Positions 42,938 to 52,330 of a DNA stretch of 64,000 nt are shown here, piece by piece; position 1 is the stretch's first letter, and each line of letters begins with the position of its first letter. Position numbers and translations under genes: made by a program. Source of the DNA: Streptomyces griseocarneus (GTDB taxonomy: Bacteria; Actinomycetota; Actinomycetes; Streptomycetales; Streptomycetaceae); NCBI GenBank assembly GCA_003674045.1, contig PENC01000001.1, forward strand, positions 806,001-870,000, written 5' to 3'. The notes below the pieces were generated by a model. It did not search any database, was not told the origin of the DNA, and saw only the letters and a program-made list of their open reading frames with translations.

Positions 42938-42941
<4 letters not shown>
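41802..42941 (+). CDS. CaiB/BaiF-type CoA-transferase or alpha-methylacyl-CoA racemase, 379 aa
   Basis: Family III CoA-transferase fold: [47 protein letters not shown], and the region GHDIAYIAVTGAL containing the catalytic Asp of racemases (HDI). Alpha-methylacyl-CoA racemase epimerises 2-methyl acyl-CoAs so that beta-oxidation can proceed, which fits the downstream genes. ATG at 41802 is used: the upstream GTG would lie within the predicted operator. The stop overlaps the acyl-CoA dehydrogenase start (ATGA). The ribosome site is weak. Confidence 0.85.
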
Positions 42942-44080
<1,139 letters not shown>

Positions 44081-44129
44081 CCCCCGCCGCACCCTCCCTT
44101 GAGAAGTCCTTCTCGAAAGGCATACGACC

Positions 44130-45344
44130 TTGAGCACCGAAGCGTACGTGTACGACGCGATCCGCACCCCGCGCGGCCGCGGCAAGGCCAACGGCGCCCT
44201 GCACGGCACCAAGCCCGTCGACCTCGTCGTCGGCCTCGTCCACGAGATGCGGCGCCGCTTCCCCGGCCTCGACCCGGCCGCGATCGACGACATCGTGCTC
44301 GGCGTCGTCAGCCCCCTCGGCGACCAGGGCTCCGACATCGCCAGGATCGCCGCCATCGCCGCCGGACTTCCCGACACCGTCGCGGGCGTCCAGGAGAACC
44401 GCTTCTGTGCCTCCGGCCTGGAAGCGGTCAACATGGCCGCCGCCAAGGTCCGCTCCGGCTGGGAGGACCTCGTCCTCGCGGGCGGTGTCGAGTCGATGTC
44501 CCGCGTGCCCATGGGCTCCGACGGCGGCGCCTGGTTCGCCGACCCCATGACCAACTTCGAGGTGGGCTTCGTGCCGCAGGGCATCGGCGCCGACCTCATC
44601 GCGACCCTGGGCGGCTTCACCCGCCACGACGTCGACGCCTTCGCCTCCCTCTCCCAGGAACGCGCCGCACAGGCGGTGAAGGAGGGCCGCTTCGAGCGTT
44701 CCGTCGTCCCCGTGCGCGACCGCAGCGGCCTCGTCGTCCTCGACCACGACGAGCACGTACGCCCCGGCACCACCCCGGAGACCCTCGCCGGGCTCAAGCC
44801 GTCCTTCGAGGCGATCGGCGAGGCGGGCGGCTTCGACGCGGTCGCCCTGCAGAAGTACCACTGGGTCGAGAAGATCGACCACGTCCACCACGCGGGCAAC
44901 TCCTCCGGGATCGTCGACGGCGCCTCCCTCGTCGCCATCGGCAGCCGAGAGGTCGGCGAGCGCTACGGCATGACGCCCCGCGCCCGCATCGTCTCCGCCG
45001 CCGTCTCCGGCTCCGAGCCCACCATCATGCTCACCGGCCCCGCCCCCGCCTGCCGCAAGGCCCTGGCCAAGGCCGGGCTGACCATCGACGACATCGACCT
45101 CGTCGAGATGAACGAGGCGTTCGCGGCCGTGGTGCTGCGCTTCGCCCACGACATGGACCTGAGCCTGGACAAGGTGAACGTCAACGGCGGCGCGATCGCG
45201 CTCGGGCACCCGCTGGGGGCGACCGGCGCGATGCTCCTGGGAACGGTCATCGACGAACTGGAGCGGCGGGACCAGCGCTACGGCCTGGTGACGCTGTGCG
45301 TGGGAGGCGGCATGGGCATCGCCACCGTCGTGGAACGGCTGTAA
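44130..45344 (+). CDS. Acetyl-CoA acyltransferase (thiolase), 404 aa
   Basis: Thiolytic cleavage of 3-ketoacyl-CoA. The nucleophilic Cys is residue 93 in [10 protein letters not shown], the His lies in [18 protein letters not shown] is present, and the second Cys is in TLCVGGGMG. The start is TTG at 44130, with AAAGG upstream; relatives begin [17 protein letters not shown]. Partner of the downstream FadB-like protein, probably forming a beta-oxidation complex. Separated from it by 196 bp that hold a dispersed repeat. Confidence 0.95.
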   Translation: MSTEAYVYDAIRTPRGRGKANGALHGTKPVDLVVGLVHEMRRRFPGLDPAAIDDIVLGVVSPLGDQGSDIARIAAIAAGLPDTVAGVQENRFCASGLEAVNMAAAKVRSGWEDLVLAGGVESMSRVPMGSDGGAWFADPMTNFEVGFVPQGIGADLIATLGGFTRHDVDAFASLSQERAAQAVKEGRFERSVVPVRDRSGLVVLDHDEHVRPGTTPETLAGLKPSFEAIGEAGGFDAVALQKYHWVEKIDHVHHAGNSSGIVDGASLVAIGSREVGERYGMTPRARIVSAAVSGSEPTIMLTGPAPACRKALAKAGLTIDDIDLVEMNEAFAAVVLRFAHDMDLSLDKVNVNGGAIALGHPLGATGAMLLGTVIDELERRDQRYGLVTLCVGGGMGIATVVERL

Positions 45345-45370
45345 GCGGTCCTGCCGAAGTCCGGTGCGGT

Positions 45371-45440
45371 GCCGCGCCCCGTCAGGGGCGCGGGGCTGTT
45401 CCGATATGCGGCTCCGCCGCGTGGGCGCGACCAGCCCCCA
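45371..45440 (+). repeat. Dispersed intergenic repeat, variant copy between two tandem genes
   Basis: CGCCCCGTCAGGGGCGCGGGG, then GCGGCTCCGCCGCGTGGGCG and CGACCAGCCCCCACCGG. It is closest to the 34,666-34,735 copy. It lies between the thiolase and FadB-like genes, so here the repeat is inside a probable transcription unit, unlike the other copies. Confidence 0.8.
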
Positions 45441-45540
45441 CCGGCCCGCAGAGACCTGACCGGACTTCCAGCGAAGCGCTTGGCCACCGGCCCTCCGCAG
45501 CCCGCCCCCTCCCGGACCACCCCCATTGGAGAACACCCGT

Positions 45541-47712
45541 ATGAGCGAGCAGTCCACCACCATCCGCTGGGAACAGGACGGCGACGGCGTCGTCACCCTC
45601 GTCCTGGACGACCCCGCCCAGTCCGCCAACACCATGAACGCCGCCTTCCGGGCCTCGCTCGCCGCGGTCGCCGACCGCCTGGAGGCCGAGAAGGAGTCCG
45701 TCCGGGGCATCGTCATCACCTCCGCGAAGGAGACCTTCTTCGCGGGCGGCGACCTCAAGGACATGATCCAGATCGGGCCCGAGCACGCCCGGCAGGCGTT
45801 CGAGGCGGGCATGGCCATCAAGCGCGACCTGCGCCGGATCGAGACCCTCGGGGTGCCGGTCGTCGCCGCGGTGGGCGGCGCGGCCCTCGGCGGCGGCTAC
45901 GAGATCGCCCTCGCCTGCCACCACCGGATCGCCCTCGACGCCCCGCACGTCAGGATCGGCCTGCCCGAGGTCACCCTCGGCCTCCTCCCCGCGGCCGGCG
46001 GCGTCGTCCGCACCGTACGCCTCCTGGGCATCACCGACGCGCTGCTCAAGGTGCTGCTCCAGGGCACCCGTTACGACGCGAAGCGCGCCCTGGCGGCCGG
46101 GCTCGTCCACGAGACCGCGGCCGACCGTGAGGAACTGCTGGCCAAGGCCCGGGCGTTCATCGACGCGCACCCCGAGTCCCGGCAGCCCTGGGACGAGGAG
46201 GGCTACAAGATCCCCGGCGGTACCCCGGCCAGTCCGCGCTTCGCCGCGAACCTCCCGGTCTTCCCCGCCACCCTCAAGAAGCAGCTGGCCGGCGCGCCCT
46301 ACCCGGCGCCGCGCAACATCCTCGCCGCCGCCGTCGAGAGCGCCCAGGTCGACTTCGAGAACGCGCAGGTCATCGAGGCCCGCTACTTCACGGAACTGGT
46401 CACCGGCCAGACCGCGAAGAACATGATGCAGGCGTTCTTCTTCGACATGCAGGCCGTCAACTCCGGCGTCAGCCGCCCGGCGGATGTCGCGCCCCGCAAG
46501 GTCGCCAAGGCCGCTGTCCTCGGCGCGGGCATGATGGGCGCGGGCATCGCCTACTCCCTGGCCAAGGCCGGTATCGAGGTCGTCCTGAAGGACGTCTCCC
46601 GCGAGGCGGCCGAGAAGGGCAAGTCCTACTCCGCGGGCCTGCTGGACAAGGCACTGGCCAAGGGCCGTACGACGGAGGCCGAGCGGGACGCGCTGCTGGC
46701 CCGCATCACCCCCACCGACGACGTGCGCGACCTCGCGGGCTGCGACGCCGTCGTGGAGGCCGTGTTCGAGGACCCCTCCCTCAAGCACAAGGTCTTCCAG
46801 GAGATCCAGCACGTCGTCGCCCCCGACGCGCTGCTGTGCTCCAACACCTCCACCCTGCCGATCACCCTCCTCGCGGAGGGCGTCGAGCGGCCCGCCGACT
46901 TCGTCGGCCTGCACTTCTTCTCGCCCGTCGACAAGATGCCGCTGGTCGAGATCATCAAGGGCGAGCGCACCGGCGAGGAGGCCCTGGCCCGCGCCTTCGA
47001 CCTCGTCCGGCAGATCCGCAAGACGCCCATCGTGGTCAACGACTCGCGCGGCTTCTTCACCTCGCGCGTCATCGGCCGCTTCATCAACGAGGGCGTGGCC
47101 ATGGTCGGCGAGGGCGCCGACCCGGCCTCCGTCGAACAGGCCGCGGCCCAGGCGGGCTACCCCGCCAAGGTCCTCTCCCTGATGGACGAGCTGACCCTCA
47201 CCCTCCCGCGCCGCATCCGCGAGGAGACCCGGCGCGCTGTCGAGGAGGCGGGCGGGACCTGGACCCCGCACCCCGCGGACGCCGTCCTCGACCGCATGCT
47301 CGACGAGTTCGGCCGCACCGGCCGCAGCGGCGGCGCGGGCTTCTACGACTACACGGACGACGGCAAGCGCGCCGGCCTGTGGCCGGGCCTGCGCGAGCAC
47401 TTCGCGAAGCCGGACGTGGCCATTCCCTTCGAGGACATGAAGGAGCGCATGCTCTTCTCGGAGGCTCTCGACACGGTCCGCTGCCTGGAGGAGGGCGTCC
47501 TCACATCGGTGGCGGACGCCAACATCGGCTCCATCCTCGGCATCGGCTTCCCCGGCTGGACCGGCGGCGCCCTCCAGTACATCAACGGCTACGAGGGCGG
47601 CGTGGCGGGCTTCGTCAGCCGCGCGAGGGAGCTGGAGGAGGCGTACGGCAGCCGCTTCGCGCCGTCGGCACTGCTGCTGGAGAAGGCGGAGCGGGGGGAG
47701 CGGTTCGTGTAG
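45541..47712 (+). CDS. FadB/FadJ-type multifunctional beta-oxidation protein, 723 aa
   Basis: Enoyl-CoA hydratase plus 3-hydroxyacyl-CoA dehydrogenase. Residues 1-300 form the crotonase part (FFAGGDLKDM, ALGGGYEIALACHHRI). From residue 327 comes the NAD-binding part (LGAGMMGAGIAYSLAKAG), then HFFSPVDKMPLVEII with the catalytic His, and two C-terminal dehydrogenase repeats (GFFTSRVIGRFINEG, GIGFPGWTGG). ATG at 45541 is used because TTGGAG just upstream is its ribosome site rather than a start. It works with the thiolase gene upstream. Confidence 0.95.
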   Translation: MSEQSTTIRWEQDGDGVVTLVLDDPAQSANTMNAAFRASLAAVADRLEAEKESVRGIVITSAKETFFAGGDLKDMIQIGPEHARQAFEAGMAIKRDLRRIETLGVPVVAAVGGAALGGGYEIALACHHRIALDAPHVRIGLPEVTLGLLPAAGGVVRTVRLLGITDALLKVLLQGTRYDAKRALAAGLVHETAADREELLAKARAFIDAHPESRQPWDEEGYKIPGGTPASPRFAANLPVFPATLKKQLAGAPYPAPRNILAAAVESAQVDFENAQVIEARYFTELVTGQTAKNMMQAFFFDMQAVNSGVSRPADVAPRKVAKAAVLGAGMMGAGIAYSLAKAGIEVVLKDVSREAAEKGKSYSAGLLDKALAKGRTTEAERDALLARITPTDDVRDLAGCDAVVEAVFEDPSLKHKVFQEIQHVVAPDALLCSNTSTLPITLLAEGVERPADFVGLHFFSPVDKMPLVEIIKGERTGEEALARAFDLVRQIRKTPIVVNDSRGFFTSRVIGRFINEGVAMVGEGADPASVEQAAAQAGYPAKVLSLMDELTLTLPRRIREETRRAVEEAGGTWTPHPADAVLDRMLDEFGRTGRSGGAGFYDYTDDGKRAGLWPGLREHFAKPDVAIPFEDMKERMLFSEALDTVRCLEEGVLTSVADANIGSILGIGFPGWTGGALQYINGYEGGVAGFVSRARELEEAYGSRFAPSALLLEKAERGERFV

Positions 47713-47725
47713 GCAGGCGGTTCGT

Positions 47726-47750
47726 GGGGACGATCTCCTGGATCGTCCCC
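47726..47750 (+). terminator. Terminator of the beta-oxidation genes
   Basis: Perfect 10-bp stem GGGGACGATC (47726-47735) / GATCGTCCCC (47741-47750), loop TCCTG, 13 bp past the stop. It marks the left border of the accessory island. Confidence 0.75.
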
Positions 47751-47929
47751 ACCGGCGACGGCCCGGCCGACGTGGTCGCCCCTGCGGCCCGGGGGCCGCA
47801 CCTGAGACCTTGGCCAAGTCCCACTCGCTTGTTCCCTCCATGAGCATGAGCCGTGCACGCCCGACGTCGCAACGAAACCCCGCCTCGTGGGCTTCGCCAG
47901 CTCACGGGCGGGGCTGTTGGTGGTGCGGC

Positions 47930-48100
47930 TCAGTGCTCGCGCGGCCGGAATGGGGCCCGGGTGACCGGGTGGTGCGTCCACCACAGGCCCCGGCAACGCG
48001 GCAGGGAAAGCCCGAAGTGTTCCCCGCACCGTGCGCACCAGGGCAACCCGCTCTCCGGGTCGGTGGGGCAGTCAGCGGCGCAGCGGGGACACTTCTCCAC
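47930..48100 (-). CDS. Small zinc-ribbon protein, 56 aa
   Basis: Reads VEKCPRCAADCP ... PWCARCGEHFGL: two CxxC knuckles about 17 residues apart, a classic zinc ribbon, followed by a basic/aromatic tail (RGLWWTHHPVTRAPFRPREH). GTG at 48098-48100 has GTAGGA upstream. It lies 11 bp behind a DUF397 gene, so the two may be co-expressed. Role unknown. Confidence 0.6.
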   Translation of the reverse strand: MEKCPRCAADCPTDPESGLPWCARCGEHFGLSLPRCRGLWWTHHPVTRAPFRPREH

Positions 48101-48111
48101 GGGTCCTACTC

Positions 48112-48264
48112 TCAGGCGCTCAGGTCGAACTCTCCGGCCTTCACAGCGTCCGCCAGCATTGTCCACGCGTCCGCCGTCATGGTGACGATGGTCTCCGGAC
48201 GCTCCGTGTCCCGCAACGCCACCACGCCCGGGACGTTGACAGCCACCTGCGGGCAATTGTTCAC
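48112..48264 (-). pseudogene. Probable 5'-truncated DUF397 gene, 50 aa remaining
   Basis: The C-terminal two thirds of a DUF397 protein are clear (NNCPQVA, VVALRDTERPE, AWTMLADAVKAGEFD). The N-terminal WRKSSYS block is missing. Upstream in frame there is no ATG, GTG or TTG before a stop at about 48,343-48,345, and GTG at 48262-48264 has no ribosome site. It is either a decayed gene or one using a start I cannot see. The only nearby helix-turn-helix gene is at 52,331 and lacks DUF5753. Confidence 0.55.
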
Positions 48265-48437
48265 CTTGGCGTCACGGCACGCCGCCGAATGGCGTGGTTG
48301 CTGTCCGCTACGGCTGAGCGAGACACACGTGGCGGGTGATCGTCACAGCGCGGGCGCGTCGTGGCTGACTGGTGGGGGTGGCCGACCACATGGTCGAGAC
48401 GTGGTCGGCCAGGAACTCCGTTGCGGCTTCAGCTGGT

Positions 48438-49466
48438 TCAGCTTGCGGAGATCGTCTTCAGTGCGAGGGCCCGCAGTGGTGCGAGGCGTACGCGGGCCGG
48501 GCCGTGGTAGACGGCGTTTGTGCAGATCACCAGGTAGCGACCGGTCGACGGGGCAAGGTAGAGGCTGGTGCCGGTGAACCCGTGGTGGTACGCGACGGAC
48601 CCACCGTCGGCGAGAATCCACGACAAGCCGCGGTCGAGGCCCGGTTCGATCGCAGCCTGCGGGACGACGCTGGAGTCGAGCCAGTCACCCAACGGGTGAG
48701 TCTCATCGACGGAAACAAGGGTCTGGGCGTAGGTGGCGAGGTCGGCCGGGGTGGAGAACACCCCAGCGTGTCCAGCCACACCGCCCATGAGCGCGGCGTT
48801 GTCGTCGTGGGCGGTCCCCCAGGTGCGCGGGGCGCCGGGAAGTCGCTGTTCGGTGGGGGCCACGCCGGGTGCGCGAGTGACCGGACCGTAGACCGTGCTC
48901 CGCATGCCGAGCTCGCCCCACATGGCAGTCGCGACCTGGTCGAGGGGCCGTTGGCGAAGATGAGCGAGGGCGAGCCCGAGGAGGATGTAGCCGCGGTTGA
49001 TGTAGCGATGGGCGCCCGGGTCGTCCTCCAGCGCTTCACGGCACAGCAGTTCGTGCAGAGGCAGGTCCGAACCCCGGTAGTGGTCCAGCCGGGTGGAGGC
49101 ACGGAGGCCCGAGGTGTGCGTGATCAGTTGTCGCACGGTGGCTTCCCCGCTGGGGGCTTCCCCGTTCATCACGGGGAGGCTGTCGCGGATGGGGGCGTCC
49201 AAGTCGATCAGGCCGTCCCGGACGGCCTGGCCGACGAGCGGCCAGGTGGCGACGACCTTCGTCAGGGACGCGATGTCGTAGAGCGTGTGCGCGGTCGGCG
49301 GCTGAGGCCCGCACTCGGGGGCGACCACGCCGGCCACCATCACGTTCTGATGGCCGTCGACGGTCCCCGTGACGACGACACCGCCCGGACTCGCGCCGTC
49401 GGCGACCACTTCGCGCAGCGTCTCGCCGAGGCGGGCGGTGTCGTCAGCGCTGAACGGTTTGGGCAT
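48438..49466 (-). CDS. Beta-lactamase-fold serine hydrolase, cytoplasmic, 342 aa
   Basis: Class-C/EstB-type serine hydrolase: SxxK as SLTK (Ser67, Lys70), YxN as YIN (Tyr155), and HHGFTGTS near residue 300 in place of the KTG motif. The missing KTG and lack of signal peptide argue against a secreted beta-lactamase and for an esterase, amidase or peptidase acting inside the cell. ATG at 49464-49466 begins the base after the MurA-like stop, so it is the last gene of a tight leftward operon. Its substrate may be a product of the MurA-like or GlmU-like enzyme; that is inference. Confidence 0.85.
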   Translation of the reverse strand: MPKPFSADDTARLGETLREVVADGASPGGVVVTGTVDGHQNVMVAGVVAPECGPQPPTAHTLYDIASLTKVVATWPLVGQAVRDGLIDLDAPIRDSLPVMNGEAPSGEATVRQLITHTSGLRASTRLDHYRGSDLPLHELLCREALEDDPGAHRYINRGYILLGLALAHLRQRPLDQVATAMWGELGMRSTVYGPVTRAPGVAPTEQRLPGAPRTWGTAHDDNAALMGGVAGHAGVFSTPADLATYAQTLVSVDETHPLGDWLDSSVVPQAAIEPGLDRGLSWILADGGSVAYHHGFTGTSLYLAPSTGRYLVICTNAVYHGPARVRLAPLRALALKTISAS

Positions 49467-50753
49467 CTAGACCTCCGGTTCGGTGGTGACCTCGGCGCCC
49501 AGCCTGGCCAGGTTGGCGAGCAGATGGCCGTAGCCGCGCCGCAAGTGGTGCAGACCCCGGATCGTAGACGTGCCGTCGGCAGCCAGAGCAGCGATCAACA
49601 GCGCCGTCACCGCTCGGATGTCGGCGGCCTGCACATCTGCCGCGTGGAGCCGTTGGGGGCCACGCACACGGATCATTGACCCGGTGGCCGTGACCTCCGC
49701 GCCGAAGGCTCGCAACGGGGCGACGTGGGTGTCCCGCCGGGGGTACACCCGCTCACCGATCAGCGACGGCCCGGCGGCCTGGGTGAGTATCGCTGCCAAC
49801 TGAGGGGCGGTATCGGTGGGCAATCCGGGATGCGGTCCGGTAGCGACCTCTACCCCCGACAGCATCCCCGTGGGCCGTGCACGGATGGCTTGACCGTCGG
49901 TGGTGAGGGCGATGCCCGCGCAGGTGAGCGCAGTGATCAGCCCGTCGGGAAGGTGGGTGAGCGTGATGCCTTCCAGGTCCACGCATCCGCCGGTCGCAAC
50001 AACCGCCATGGCGACGGTGGCGGCCTCGATGCGGTCACCCACGATCGTGAAGGTGCCGCCGTCGATCCAGTCGCTCCCCGATACGTGTAACCCTTCGGCA
50101 TCCCAGTGGATCGCGACGCCCCGACCAGCGAGGAACCGGCAGGTCTCGGTTACCTCGGGCTCGATGCTCGGGTTGGTGATCAACGAGGTGCCTGGCGTGC
50201 GTGCGGCCAGAAGCAGCGCCGTCACCGTTGCGCCCAGGCTTGGCCCGTACGGGGTGTTCATGTCCACGGTGAACGCGCGCAGGCCGCGCCTCCCGGACAG
50301 AACCCGGAGCCCCGTTGCGGTGGGGATGACCTCTGCCCCGGCGGCCTGCATCGCCGCTAGATGCCGGTCGATCAACCGCGGGCAGAACGCGTCACCACCC
50401 GGGTACGGGAAGACGACCTCCCCGGCCCGAGCGAGGACGGCGGCGGCCAGGACCACGGTGGTGCGGATCTGTCGGCCGGACTCCTGCGGGATCACCGGCT
50501 TCAGTGTCTCGGCCGGGCTCACCGTGAACCGGTTGCCGTCGAACACGGCGTCGGTACCGGTGTACCGGAGGATGTGGGCACAGACGCCCGTGTCCACGAT
50601 GTCCGGCACCCGTTCCAGGACCAGCGGGACGTTGGTCAGGAGCGCTGCCGCGTACAGGTGGAGGGCGATGTTCTTGCTGCCTTGAACCGGATACCGGCCG
50701 CTCAGGACGCGGTTTCCTGTGACCTTCACGAGCCCGTCAGATGCGGTGGCCAT
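49467..50753 (-). CDS. MurA-like enolpyruvyl transferase with Cys-to-Asp active site, 428 aa
   Basis: Two-domain enolpyruvyl transferase of the MurA/EPSP synthase type. Against E. coli MurA: Lys27-Asn28 (QGSKN) match K22-N23, Arg in PRLIDRH matches R120, Asp314 (GLPTD) matches D305, and C-terminal DIRAVTAL and LRRGY match R371/R397 regions. The fosfomycin-target Cys115 is replaced by Asp121 (PGGDAF), as in naturally fosfomycin-insensitive MurA of mycobacteria and chlamydia. Leu222 is a TTA codon. ATG at 50753 has AGGTGA upstream; a GTG at 50759 overlapping the previous stop is the alternative. A secondary, regulated MurA or an enolpyruvyl transferase for a specialised nucleotide sugar (compare NikO/PolA) are both possible. 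Confidence 0.88.
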   Translation of the reverse strand: MATASDGLVKVTGNRVLSGRYPVQGSKNIALHLYAAALLTNVPLVLERVPDIVDTGVCAHILRYTGTDAVFDGNRFTVSPAETLKPVIPQESGRQIRTTVVLAAAVLARAGEVVFPYPGGDAFCPRLIDRHLAAMQAAGAEVIPTATGLRVLSGRRGLRAFTVDMNTPYGPSLGATVTALLLAARTPGTSLITNPSIEPEVTETCRFLAGRGVAIHWDAEGLHVSGSDWIDGGTFTIVGDRIEAATVAMAVVATGGCVDLEGITLTHLPDGLITALTCAGIALTTDGQAIRARPTGMLSGVEVATGPHPGLPTDTAPQLAAILTQAAGPSLIGERVYPRRDTHVAPLRAFGAEVTATGSMIRVRGPQRLHAADVQAADIRAVTALLIAALAADGTSTIRGLHHLRRGYGHLLANLARLGAEVTTEPEV

Positions 50754-50755
50754 GG

Positions 50756-51484
50756 TCACCTGACCCGTGTCCCGGCAGGCAGGAAGCCGCCGATCTGGTT
50801 ATGGGGGTAGAGCACGGTGCCGGGGCCGATCAGCGTCCCCGGTGACAGCACCGTCCCGGCGGGCAGTGCGACTTCGTCACCGATGACCGCACCGAATTTG
50901 GTCTGGCCACTACTGATCCGGTGCCCGTCCAGGTTGACGGTGATTTCCTCGATCGCCGGTTCGGCGACCGGGCCACGGTCGCAGCGCAGGCCCGTTGTCG
51001 AGCAGAAGGCCCCGAAGTTGACGCGGTGCCCGACCACTGAGTCGCCGATGAAGCAAGGGTGCTTGGCGAAGATGTGCCCGGCCAGCAGGCTACGGGTGAT
51101 GTCCGCGCCGAACCCGATCCGGCAGCCGGGGCCGACCACGACGTAGTCCCGCACCAGAGCGCCGGCCCCGATGACAGCACCGGAGCAGATCAGTACGGGC
51201 CCGGTCACTTGGGCCCCGGCTTCGATCCGCGCGCCCTTCTGCACGATGACCTCACCTTGGCACAGCGCTCCGGCCTCGATCGTGCCACCGCGGTCTGCGT
51301 CGAGGCCGCAGCCGACGGGGTCGCCCAGGTCCGCGGCCATGGTCGGCTTGATGTCGAACACGGTCCGGCAACGGGTCAGCAGACCGGTGACGTAGGGGCT
51401 GAGGGCGTCGAGCTTGAGGTAGTAGCCCGTGCTCAGCCGCTCGTCTTCCGCCATCGCAGCGGAATCGGAAAAGTGCTGTTGCAT
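50756..51484 (-). CDS. Left-handed beta-helix (hexapeptide) protein, GlmU C-domain-like, 242 aa
   Basis: Residues about 65-230 are hexapeptide repeats (GTIEAGALCQGEVIV, GARIEAGAQVTGPVLI, GAVIGAGALVRDYVVVG). The block KHPCFIGDSVVGHRVNFGA parallels GlmU HLTYLGDAEIGDNVNIGA, including the His used for acetyl transfer, but the uridylyl-transferase half of GlmU is absent. It is therefore a probable acyl- or acetyltransferase acting on a sugar phosphate or nucleotide sugar. ATG at 51484 with GGGAGG 7 nt upstream. The stop overlaps or touches the MurA-like start, implying coupling; both relate to UDP-GlcNAc chemistry. Confidence 0.82.
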   Translation of the reverse strand: MQQHFSDSAAMAEDERLSTGYYLKLDALSPYVTGLLTRCRTVFDIKPTMAADLGDPVGCGLDADRGGTIEAGALCQGEVIVQKGARIEAGAQVTGPVLICSGAVIGAGALVRDYVVVGPGCRIGFGADITRSLLAGHIFAKHPCFIGDSVVGHRVNFGAFCSTTGLRCDRGPVAEPAIEEITVNLDGHRISSGQTKFGAVIGDEVALPAGTVLSPGTLIGPGTVLYPHNQIGGFLPAGTRVR

Positions 51485-51616
51485 AGGGACGCCTCCCGTA
51501 GCGTCGAAGGGGCCGAGGTGAGGGGAAGTCCGCGCGCCGTAGGTACACGACCTGATGCGGGTGGACTTGAAGGCCCCGGCGCCCAACCCGGGGTCGCGGG
51601 CAGGCGCCGGGGGTAA

Positions 51617-51805
51617 TCAGGCGGGGGTGCTGGCAGACGGAGCGGCGTCCGGGGCGGCCATCGCGAACCCGGCGTGTGGGAAGTCGGCGTCCGCGTCACG
51701 ATCGACGATCGCCGCCAGGAGCGAGAAGGCGGCGACCGTCGCGCCCAGCCAGATGATCACGGCCGAGGCTTCAGGGTCGATTCGACGCCGGTGGCGGCCC
51801 ATCAT
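51617..51805 (-). CDS. Small membrane protein, 62 aa
   Basis: After a short basic head (MMGRHRRRIDPEA) there is one hydrophobic helix (SAVIIWLGATVAAFSLLAAIV) and a short Ala/Pro/Asp-rich tail. ATG at 51805 overlaps the stop of the preceding gene (ATGA). No family is recognised. It may be a membrane anchor or sensor for the operon. Confidence 0.6.
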   Translation of the reverse strand: MMGRHRRRIDPEASAVIIWLGATVAAFSLLAAIVDRDADADFPHAGFAMAAPDAAPSASTPA

Positions 51806-52119
51806 CGCGGCACCACCGAGCAGGCTTGCTCGCGAGCCGACAGGGTCCGTTCGGCCTGGAGGGCCACCGTGTACAGCTGTCCCGGTTCGAGCACCAGTTC
51901 CGTACGGATCGTGGCGCCGTCACGAAGGTGCACCTCGACCGCCAACCGGGTCTCCTCCGTGACGTGGTCGTACCGGGCGTCCCGCTGCATCAGGACCACG
52001 CGGTCGACCATGGGGGCGATGCCGGATTCGCAGGTGGCCCGGCGTGTCTGGTCAGCGGTCGCGCTGTGCGTCACCTCGTCCAGCGGGGTGCCGGTTCTGC
52101 CTGTGCCTGTGCCATGCAT
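51802..52119 (-). CDS. Hypothetical protein, 105 aa
   Basis: First gene of the leftward island operon. The C-terminal 60 residues look like a small beta-sandwich (RLAVEVHLRDGATIRTELVLEPGQLYTVAL). The N-terminus is polar. ATG at 52119 with GGTGA upstream; GTG at 52131 is an alternative. No family is recognised, and no catalytic motif is visible. Coupled to the 62-aa membrane protein gene. Confidence 0.55.
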   Translation of the reverse strand: MHGTGTGRTGTPLDEVTHSATADQTRRATCESGIAPMVDRVVLMQRDARYDHVTEETRLAVEVHLRDGATIRTELVLEPGQLYTVALQAERTLSAREQACSVVPR

Positions 52120-52285
52120 CGTGGGATTCACCGTCTCTTCTGTTCGCCAGGACCGCCGAACAGGGGGAAGCGCCAGCGGCCGGGCCGTGGACAGGGGGTG
52201 TCGTGCCGAGGCTTGGACGATCAGTCGGCAATGCCAGTTAAGGGCCGGGCGACAAGCGCGGTAACCCCATGCAGGGGGCACCCAC

Positions 52286-52314
52286 GGTGGGTACATTCCG
52301 TGGGGGGTACCACC
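52286..52314. promoter_or_regulatory. Imperfect dyad in the divergent island promoter
   Basis: GGTGGGTAC (52286-52294) and GTACCACC (52307-52314) are inverted with one mismatch, 17 bp upstream of the regulator's start and within the 211-bp divergent region shared with the island operon. Good position for the regulator's own operator. Confidence 0.45.
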
Positions 52315-52330
52315 AACTCAGGGGGTAGGC

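Noticed and set aside
47713..48430. The missing 3' half of tRNA-Ser at the left border of the island
   Set aside because: No GTTCGAATC-type T-loop or matching acceptor arm was found there on either strand.
48438..49466. Secreted class C beta-lactamase giving penicillin resistance
   Set aside because: No signal peptide, and the KTG motif is replaced by HHGFTG; a cytoplasmic esterase or peptidase role fits better.
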